Of a stretch of DNA of 64,000 nt, positions 56,602-64,000 are shown piece by piece. Origin of the DNA: Galaxea fascicularis (taxonomy: Eukaryota; Cnidaria; Anthozoa; Scleractinia; Euphylliidae); the NCBI GenBank assembly GCA_948470475.1, contig OX419343.1, forward strand, positions 16,686,075 through 16,750,074, given 5' to 3'. The first letter of the stretch is position 1; each line of letters starts with the position of its first letter. Below the pieces are notes generated by a model. The model ran no database searches. It was not told the DNA's origin and saw nothing but the letters and a program-made list of their open reading frames with translations. The position numbers and the translations under genes were made by a program.

Positions 56602-57370
56602 ACTTTAAGTGTATATGACACGAAATATTTTATTAGCTTATTAAGAAGAGCTTTCAAAATGATGAAGAATGGCATTTATTTTATTGTAATACACCTTATT
56701 CCAAAATAGCTCCCATTCTAATATCCTCTTGTTTTTATTCATATTGGCCCTTGCTGCCTCGTTCAAGGCAAAATATTCTTTTGAATTTTGCTCTTGAGAA
56801 CGAGGCAAAAGGGCTAATTTGAATAAAAACAAAAGAATCTTAGAATGGGAGCCATTTTGGAATATGGTGTATAGCATTCTTGGTTGCTGAGTTATTCAAG
56901 ATTTTGGTTTATGCAAATTGTGACCTCATAAAGCGGACTCAAAATGAGGTAAAATCACAAAATATGGAATATCTGTGCAAATACTAAGTCTACAGGGTTG
57001 AAATTTTACAGGGTTGATGTGCTGGTTAAGATGCCACCATAGCAACATACTCATTACCAGACTTCTACCTTCCCAAAATGAAAAATGCCTTATTTGTTGC
57101 TCCAGAGTCTAACAGTCTTATACTTGTGCTGTGTACTGTCCATATTTGCTCACACCCACTGATGACCATCAAGAGCAAATAGCACATTCCATTTTTTGTG
57201 ATTTTACTTTATTTTGTGTCTGCTTTATGACGTCACAAGTCCTCTAATTTGCATAAACCGAAATCTTGAATAACTCAGCAACCAAGAATGCTATTACAAT
57301 AAAATAAATGCCATTCTTCATCATTTTGAAAGCTCTTCCTAATAAGCTACGTGTTATATACACTTTAAAG
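56602..57370. repeat. Inverted-repeat MITE carrying a nested MITE
   Basis: The left arm (56602-56690 plus 56871-56980) and right arm (about 57150-57370) are reverse complements, sharing CTTTCAAAATGATGAAGAAT and GGTTGCTGAGTTATTCAAGA. The ends are ACTTTAAGTGTATAT and its complement. Without the nested insert it is about 587 bases. Flanking duplications could not be assigned. Confidence 0.82.
56691..56870. mobile_element. Nested 180-bp MITE with 2-bp AT duplication
   Basis: Ends ACACCTTATTCCAAAATAG and its near complement. The two halves fold onto each other nearly completely around 56780. Comparing it with the intact opposite arm of the host MITE (57290-57297) shows the pre-insertion site and gives AT as the duplication. 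ISL2EU-type elements make 2-bp duplications, but assignment is tentative. Confidence 0.82.
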
Positions 57371-57578
57371 GGTAGTATTTTGACACACTCATTTGCTTGT
57401 CTGATTTTGTTGATGGGGCTAAAGAGAAAACCCTGGTGGGTCTTACAGTAGGCCACTTTCAAATTTAGCTGGCCATAGCATAGAATATGACCATGCTTTT
57501 GAGAGCAAAATTGACCAATCACAGCAAGCATACTAACTGAAAGTATAATAACATTATAAGGCCAAGCACGATACTCAC

Positions 57579-57685
57579 TTTACTTCCCTCTGTAATTTCA
57601 TCTGGAATACAAAGTCCAGGAAATGCTGTTCTTTTCTTTTCCCAAGGAGACAAACTGTTATCTTTGATGTCTTCAGGTGATGTAC
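57579..57685 (-). CDS. DHX8: DHX8 exon: most 5' exon found
   Basis: Two bases of a codon, then TSPEDIKDNSLSPWEKKRTA then FPGLCIPDEITEGSK. FPGLC.PDE matches the conserved LFP.LC.PD segment that follows the N-terminal PWI-like helical domain of DHX8. Acceptor TTTTGCAACAG. The donor AAA|GTGAGT is chosen over a GTAAAG eight bases upstream because only it keeps the frame into 56145. The start codon and helical domain lie further right, outside the window. Confidence 0.88.
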
Positions 57686-60540
57686 CTGTTGCAAAACATT
57701 AAAGATGCTAACTGTACCCTTGAGAAAATAATAACAGTGTATGTACACAATGTGTTGAAATCATTACATCATCAATGCTTCCCACAAGAAGAAAAAGAAA
57801 GTCGATCAAGAGAGAAGCTCCACAAAATTAATGTTGAGTAACACAGCATAAGATGTGCCAGATAAAATGTACTTGTAGTTACAGATATACAGTGCAGTTG
57901 TTACAGCCAATTTGACCAATTCAGTTTTCCCAAGAGCAATGCCTACAGTGACCTTTTACTGCAATTATACACCCTATTGAAAACATAGGCACGCAATGCG
58001 TGCTTGAGCTATTTTGTGAAGAGTGCTAAAATGTTGATAACATAGGGAGAAGTCAGAAAATGGTTGAATGGTGAGTCATTTATCAGTCCGGTCTCTCAAA
58101 TTCCAAAAAATATACGTACACGTGCTGATACGGTTTCAGGACCATGTGAAGAAATATTTCCAAACAGACGAACTATGCAACATACTACAATATATGAGAC
58201 CACAAAGACCGAATCAACGTTGAATACAGTACTGATAATGAATATAGATATAATTGCCGTAACGATGAATTTCTGATTTTCGAGCGCTTTATGCTTTTTA
58301 CTTCGGACAGCAAAAATGGTCCGACCTAAACAAACGCTCTTATTTTAGTGTTGGGCCTTTTGCTGACAACGTCTGTGTCCAGTAAGCAAATGAGCATCAC
58401 ACCACGTTATATCCCGAAAGAAGGGAAATATTAAACTTGCCGACTCGAAAACAAACCACCAATTAATTCCAAAATAAGCTCCTCCGAATTAAGAGCGTCA
58501 ACAGTTGTACAATATTAAAAAACCCGATCATCAGACAAACAACGGATCGAAATCCACCAATAAGAAGGAGAGAAAATTGAAGTTGAGAAAAGTAACCAAT
58601 AAAAAACGGTTAAAAGTGACTAATCATTGTAACAGAAAATAAATTCAATTAGATGTTGTTGTAAACAAGTTGAATTGACCACGTGCAAATCTTGTGATTG
58701 ATGCACGTGAGCGATCAAAGTTCGGAGTCGCATTTAACCAACAGTGCTGCCTTATTCATGTGGGAATTAACCAACAAACTTGCTATTACCAAACGTATGC
58801 ACGTGATAGATCAAAGTTGAAAATCGCATTTAATAAACAGGGCTGTATGTCTTGGTGCCTGTTTACACGTGAGAGACAAAAGTAATCCATTTGACAAATG
58901 AAATTGCTCACTATCCGAAATCACCATTTTCATTGTTTAACATAGAAACGGCTTCACTTCAAGGGGAACAAAATTAATATCCAGATTGAGGATTCCCTTC
59001 CATAGCATTTTTCTTCCGTACAAATATCACTTGTGGAAACAGCCACTTCTGATTAGACTATTAATTATTGTTTTCAAATCCGTCAAACATATGTTTATTT
59101 TCGTCACACAATGCTCTTCCAGTTTTAACAATGTTCTTGCAGTTTTGACAAAATTAGCAAAGGAACAAAAAAACACAAGAAAAATTACAAAACTAAGCAC
59201 TCGTCCACTTCGAAATGAAATATTTGCTCCCCGAGTAGGAACCGCTCAACCAAATTACCTTGATGCTGAATCAATTACGACTAGCGTTATTTGTTTAACG
59301 TGTTTTACTGCTTTTCACCGCCTGCATTATTTCCGATAATCAGACGTTCATTGGGGAGGAAAGATTGCGTGACAAACCAAAAGAGCATCTGCGAAGGAGA
59401 CTAAACACACGGTTGTTATAACCAACAAACCGCGGCCGTAAACTTCAAATACTTTCGTCCCCACCTTACTACCTTCATCATCCATCGAAACAGCACAACT
59501 CATACTTCATTCTAATCTGACTCCAGTATCTCCTCCTATTGTTGTCACTTCACGCATGCGTTAAATATCGAAACCCTTTTCTCCGGAAAGACTACCATAA
59601 TGGTGGTACCCCTTGGCGTGATAGTAATAAATACATCACGCAACAGTAGATGGATGACACGTGACATTCCACGCTGGTGTTCCTTTGAGCGTAATCAACA
59701 CGCATGTGTAACTCAGTCTCAGTGCTGACCATCACTGACCACATGCTATCAAAAACACCTGTAAAACAGGGAATTAGATTGGCCGCTGGCTGAAACAATG
59801 CCATCTAAAGAAACCTTTATTTCATTGGTTCAAGGCAGAACCATCTGACCACGGAAGAATTTCTTGAGCTTCATGCTGACATAGAGCGATTTTGTTTACA
59901 CAAAATAGCTCAAAAACGTTAGTTGTTGTTGAAAATATGAAAGAAGATATTACTTTATCTTTGAGAGAAATAATTTTGTAGGCTGCTGTGGAAACGGCTA
60001 TTACTTTTTGAGGTGATTCCACCAAAAAAAGAGTATTAATTCTCAGACTTCATCCAGTTGGTAATCATGTCATGTATGTTTAGCAAACTGCAATAAAAAG
60101 CAGGGGTCACCGTGCTCGTTTTTGTACAACATAGATGACCTTTATGGTGATTTAGTGACCAATGAAGTTCTCATTACTTAACCTTAAATGGCAGAAAGGA
60201 GCCCAGAGAATTTCTAAAAAGAACAGGTCTTGGATTAAGATATTAGAGTTCTAAGTTCAATGCAATAGACCCTGAACTTACATCATAAATGATCTTAGTT
60301 AAACAGGAGTTAATATTATGTAACAAAATTAAGAATTCACTGCATGTGCACGTACCCAGACTAAAATCAAAACATTTTAAGGCAGAATTTTAAACTTTCT
60401 TTCAAATCGAGATATATTGTAGTTAAACTCGACCGCTGACCGCTGACTAGGTACTGGTTTTCAGTTGGATCGCAGGTTCAAGCCAGGCCAAAACGAAGCT
60501 TAATTTTTCGCCAGGATCAACAGATCTTTGTCCTGCAAAC
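57686..60540. other. No gene seen: DHX8 5' intron
   Basis: I searched for the DHX8 N-terminal helical domain on the minus strand and did not find it. Short frames, such as those at 58694-58885 and 58986-59339, have no family resemblance. GGATCGCAGGTTCAAGCC at 60469-60486 resembles a pol III B box and may be a SINE remnant. Confidence 0.4.
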
Positions 60541-60651
60541 AATATGTGACCTTCCATGGGAAAACGTACACTAACGGTTTGCTGTTAGATGGAAAAAGAG
60601 TTATATAATCATCCGTTAGCCATCCATTACAACCGTTAAGAAAAAACATTG

Positions 60652-60790
60652 GCGCGTTAGCCTCAACCGTTAGAGTGTTAGCCTCATCCGTTAGAACGTT
60701 AGCCTCATCCGTTAGAGCATTAGTCTCATCCGTTAGAGCGTTAGTCTCATCCGTTAGAGCGTGAGCCTCAGATGTCAGAGCATTAGCCTT
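60652..60790 (-). repeat. 21-bp tandem array, about six units
   Basis: Units of GTTAGCCTCATCCGTTAGAGC type with few substitutions. The 21-bp period and CGTTAGA word match the second array. Confidence 0.88.
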
Positions 60791-61275
60791 CTTTTGCATT
60801 CCAAAAACGCTAAATCAATGTTAATAAAAAGCTTAGAGTCAGAGAACGAAGCTGGTTAATTTGAGCGCTTTTGTTGCAGTTGACTTCGTTTAAATTCGCA
60901 ATCACGTCCTATTTGTGCAGTCGTTATAATAAAAGCATGCACTGCGGAACCGGACTGTGTATAAAACACTGGCTAGATTTTTATGATTACAAGGACTGCA
61001 GACTGAGCATAAAAATAATTATGTGCCTGTAGAGGTAAATTTCACAGCTTGGTCTTGTTTTCTTTGCATCATAATAATATTATTATCAAGCGAGACTTGT
61101 TATGGACTTCGGCTTCATGACAGAATGATGTCGACGCGGCTGTTGTCACGAAAGTGGTGGAACAGAGAATTAACTCTGGAGTGTAAATTAAAGTGCTATT
61201 AGAAACCCATGAAAAACCCACTGGGCATTAGCCCTAGTAAAGGGTATCAGGGAACCACACGAGGCAAAGAAAAAA

Positions 61276-61329
61276 TTCTTATGACCTCGGTGGGAATCGT
61301 GGGTTCGATTCCCACCAAGGTCATAAGAA
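61276..61329 (+). repeat. tRNA T-arm-like perfect hairpin
   Basis: TTCTTATGACCT and GGTGGGAATC are followed, after an 8-base loop, by their complements, with a single unpaired position. The loop region GTGGGTTCGATTCCCAC is a textbook tRNA T-arm and pol III B box. No A box or full cloverleaf is visible, so it is not called a tRNA. Confidence 0.75.
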
Positions 61330-61360
61330 CTCCATTTTGAACGTTCTAAAGGGGAAATTG

Positions 61361-61475
61361 TTAGAGCATTGGAGCAAAGCGTTAGAGCGTTAGGACAAAA
61401 CGTTAGAGCGTTAGGGCAAAGCGTTAGAGCCTTAGGGCAAAATGTTAGAGCGTTAGGCCAAAGCGTTAGAGCGTT
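61361..61475 (+). repeat. 21-bp tandem array, about five units
   Basis: Units of GCGTTAGGGCAAAACGTTAGA type with scattered substitutions, sharing the core words with the 60652 array. Confidence 0.88.
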
Positions 61476-61592
61476 CAAGAAAAACATTAAGAATGACATT
61501 AAGGCCGTTAGTAAACCGTTAGTTGTCTGTTCGAAATCCGTTAGTTAACAGCAAACCGTTAGTGTATGTTTTCCTATGGGAGGTCACATATT

Positions 61593-63364
61593 CACTGCCT
61601 ACCTTGTACTTCTCAGTTCTTTTTTTGTTTAAACTGATGAGAATCAGCATTTGGATGTTAAGAGCAGCAAATTGGATTGCCTGGCTTTGCTATTAAATAG
61701 TTTACAGATCTGCGAGAGAAAAGATTGTGTGGTTTGGCAGACTTTTAATCATGTAGGCACTGTCTTTGATTGCCGACTTTTGCTGTGTATTAAACTGGAC
61801 AGTTTTGCTGCTAAAAATCCTTAATTGAAGAAGCTTCCTTGGTAGACATGGGAAGTAATACAAAGTGACAGTGAAAAACTTCAAGGCCCACCAAGGATTT
61901 GTATCTGCTTAGCAAATGAATACTTTTGTGTGACATGACAGCTTCTGCTTTAGCTGTGCGTTCAGAGTGATTGTTGACTGACTTACACTGTCCGCAGGTT
62001 AGTACTCCTGTTGTGTCTTTTATATCACATATGGTGATTTGTCTCTGTGACTATGAGTTATGCTAGTTACTTGTCTTAGTTTTCCAATTTCTACGAGGAA
62101 CGCCGAAGAAACATTCGCCGGCATCGTTCTTTGATTTCTTACCTTTTGTTGTTTTCATGCTGTTTGGACTAAAAAAATGCTCGTCTTTTTTCCAAATGCA
62201 TATTTTCTATCCAATATTTCATTTTGGATCCTAAAACTCTTTGTTTTCCCTGTTGTCACTCATTTTTTGGGCAAAGAATTGGTTGAAAAAAAGCCAAGCG
62301 AAGTCTGGACGGTTTATATCCTCGGCTTTGCTTTGTTGACATTATTGGAAACTCACAAAGAGTAATCAACAACTCATTGCCAAACGTAAACATGATTTTT
62401 AAAAGCTGCAGGCAGCATTGGAAATGCCAGCAATATGTTGTCCCTCAAAAGCAATTCTCGTTGTTTGTTAAAAAATCGCAGACCTTCAAGGCTACTGCAG
62501 TAAAAACTTTGTCCTTTGTTCAATGTTTACGGCTGAAAATGTTTTTCAGAAATCCTGAATCAGATGTTATCATTAACAGTGATGTCAAAAATACCTGGTA
62601 ATACCACACACGACTTGTAGTCAAGGTTTGTTGTTTGCAATATTTGTAATTATTGATCGAAGTCAAGAATAAAACCATTCTCATCATTACCTGATTACTA
62701 GATAATTGCAGGTAATCACCAGAGTTGATTTATGGCTAAAATACTTTGCTCAATCAGTCTGTCCCAGTCACTTTTCTCAAGGAAAAGTAAGGTCGATTTC
62801 GCTCAACGTTTTTTGATGTTATTGTAAAAAGGACATCGACGGCAATTTACTGTAATATATCGTCTTTACTGTAATAGATCACAAGAATGACACAATAAAA
62901 TGTTGAAAATAAGGCGAGCAAAGTACTTTAATTTGTTCTTTTATGGGTGGTGTCGAAGAGAGCTCGCTTTGAGTTTTATCGCACTTTTGTTGTAAAATAT
63001 TTTGTTTTGGTAGATTAAAATGTCACTGATACATGTCGGTTGTGAAGTTGGATTTAATAGTGGGACACTAGAAAGTTCTGTTAACCTAGAGTTAAGTGAT
63101 TTTTACCCTTTGCATCAAAATGTAATCAGATGCAATTAAACTGTGATGAAGAAACGTTTGTTAATCGTTTTTGCTCATCATAATCATGTAGTTCCTGTTG
63201 CACAAAGGCCGATGATATTTCGAAAATCTACATTTGCACTTGATTGAATGATAGCTTTGGCTCTGCAGCAAAACAGTAAAAAAATATATGGAATCACAAT
63301 AATAGAGAAGTCCTTACTGGAGTCATGGTTCAAGTCCTGTGGCATAGCCATATTAATTTCCAGG
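61593..63364. other. No gene seen
   Basis: Noncoding as far as I can judge. A frame at 62177-62365 is hydrophobic and starts with ATG but resembles nothing I know and is not called. Confidence 0.4.
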
Positions 63365-64000
63365 CATAACTAATTGATGACATCAATGGCATCAATGAAA
63401 TCAATGAGTAATCAATAGGTAATCAATTGATTTATGTCATTGATTATTGCCGATGATCAATGAGTAATCAATGACTAATCAATAGGCCACAAAATATTTG
63501 GTTATCGTTTAGTCATTGATTGCATCGATTTGTCATTGATTGCATTGATCAGTCATTGATTTCATTCATTACTCATCAATATCATATCATTGCTGAAAAC
63601 AGTATTTGACGAATAAGAACAAGATAAAAACAACTTAATCTTTTCAGCGTACTTGTAAGTTTCATTTTCAGACTGGTTGGTTCCTGTTCAGTTGTTTTGT
63701 TATTAAATAAAAAGTTGAGTAAAGTGAAATATTGCACAATTAAGCATCACCCGTATTTGTGATAAGCACTTCACTTCTTGACATGCCATATTAAGGTTAT
63801 TTGACCTTTTGCAAAGGGGCAATTTTGTCAACATGAATGCCAGTTATACAGAAAAATATGGATAACATAGATAAAAGAATCACAAATGCAAAATGTGGTA
63901 CAAGAAGGCAAGAAATGTGTCTTTCAGCACAGTATAATAGTCAATGAGTAATGGATGGGTCATCAATGAGTAATCAATAACATCAATAGGTAATCAATTA
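63365..64000. repeat. ATCAAT/TAATCAAT-rich repeat with inverted clusters
   Basis: Words such as CAATGAGTAATCAATGAC, ATCAATAGGTAATCAATT and their complements (TCATTGATTGCAT) occur many times at 63370-63580 and again from 63940 to the window end. The two clusters and the inner complementarity suggest the terminal parts of a repeat or MITE whose right end is outside the window. Confidence 0.6.

Larger units (their letters stand above)
10832..57685 (-). other. DHX8: DHX8 (Prp22-like) locus, partial: 13 coding exons spanning 46.9 kb
   Basis: Thirteen minus-strand exons with GT/AG borders join into one uninterrupted frame of about 401 codons. In order they give an acidic linker, an RS/RD-rich region, an S1 RNA-binding domain ([18 protein letters not shown] to SKISLSMK), the conserved block RITSPEKWELKQ ... 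YPDFDEETGILPK, and the block [17 protein letters not shown] before the helicase core. This order is diagnostic of DHX8/Prp22, the DEAH ATPase that releases mature mRNA from the spliceosome. The N-terminal exons (right of 64000) and the RecA/HA2/OB exons (left of 10832) were not found. Introns range from 83 bases to 10.4 kb; the big ones are transposon-filled. Since phases match throughout, I infer a working gene. Confidence 0.92.
60541..61592. mobile_element. TIR element (1.05 kb) built of 21-bp GCGTTAG repeats
   Basis: Ends AATATGTGACCTTCCATGGG and AATATGTGACCTCCCATAGG (other strand) continue as a 47-bp inverted repeat with about three mismatches. Inside, two arrays of a 21-bp unit (60652-60790 and 61361-61475) share GCGTTAG and CGTTAGA. 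TA lies just inside both ends, so a TA target duplication is possible but unproven. No transposase is present. Open frames on the minus strand (ALTDETN-type and CPNALTL-type heptads) follow from the 21-bp period and are not taken as genes. Confidence 0.8.

Noticed and set aside
58986..59339. 117-codon plus-strand frame
   Set aside because: No domain; mixed composition without codon bias or neighbours supporting it.
60652..60790. CRISPR array
   Set aside because: 21-bp units lack distinct spacers, and the genome is clearly eukaryotic.
60500..60799. ALTDETN heptad-repeat protein
   Set aside because: A by-product of the 21-bp array; no start context and no conserved flanking domain.
61276..61329. 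tRNA gene
   Set aside because: Only the T-arm is present; no A box, anticodon arm or acceptor pairing of a cloverleaf.
61188..61499. CPNALTL heptad-repeat protein
   Set aside because: Also created by the 21-bp array period.
62177..62365. Hydrophobic 62-codon frame
   Set aside because: ATG start and membrane-like composition, but no family, no splice or promoter context, and similar frames are expected by chance.

Overview
The window is animal nuclear DNA. It has no operons and no prokaryotic-style genes. It is AT-rich, full of introns and crowded with transposable elements. The mix suggests an anthozoan cnidarian, most likely a stony coral: tRNA-derived SINE pieces, CR1/L2-like, L1-Tx1-like and RTE-like LINEs, Penelope-like elements, BEL/Pao, and virus-like elements encoding a type-B DNA polymerase. 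That placement is an inference from element content and was not tested by a search.

One host gene organises most of the window. Thirteen exons on the minus strand, from 57685 down to 10832, encode part of the spliceosomal DEAH-box RNA helicase DHX8/Prp22. They give the acidic N-terminal linker, an RS/RD-rich region, the S1 RNA-binding domain split over two exons, and the linker before the helicase core. The exons join in one open frame of about 401 codons, so the gene looks functional. The first exons should lie beyond 64000. The helicase-core exons were not found below 10832.

Region by region: 1-5.7 kb is a decayed virus-like (Polinton/adintovirus-like) element on the minus strand, with a broken DNA polymerase followed by capsid-type and accessory genes and a Penelope fragment embedded in it. 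6.5-9.1 kb holds an L2-like LINE fragment and a Penelope fragment between inverted terminal repeats. 10.8-17.2 kb holds five DHX8 exons, a foldback repeat, SINE pieces and a G-run MITE. The 17.2-27.6 kb intron carries a broken HECT E3 ligase gene split by a CR1-like LINE, which is itself split by an 800-bp DNA transposon. 27.7-35.2 kb contains a BEL/Pao remnant cut by a foldback MITE and a second virus-like polymerase element. 35.4-38.3 kb is an L2-like LINE.

The 40.9-47.6 kb intron is almost filled by a 5.96-kb TTAA-flanked giant inverted repeat with nearly identical arms of about 2 kb. A MULE-like insertion sits in one arm only and a Harbinger-like MITE sits in the spacer. 48.2-48.8 kb is a solo LTR with target duplication. 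51-55 kb holds L1-Tx1-like and RTE-like LINE remains. 55.1-57.4 kb holds a third G-run MITE and a nested MITE pair. 60.5-61.6 kb is a TIR element built from 21-bp repeats plus a tRNA-like hairpin. The right edge is an ATCAAT-rich repeat.

The strongest candidates for something undescribed are the intronic giant palindrome, the virus-like element gene block, and the 21-bp-repeat TIR element.
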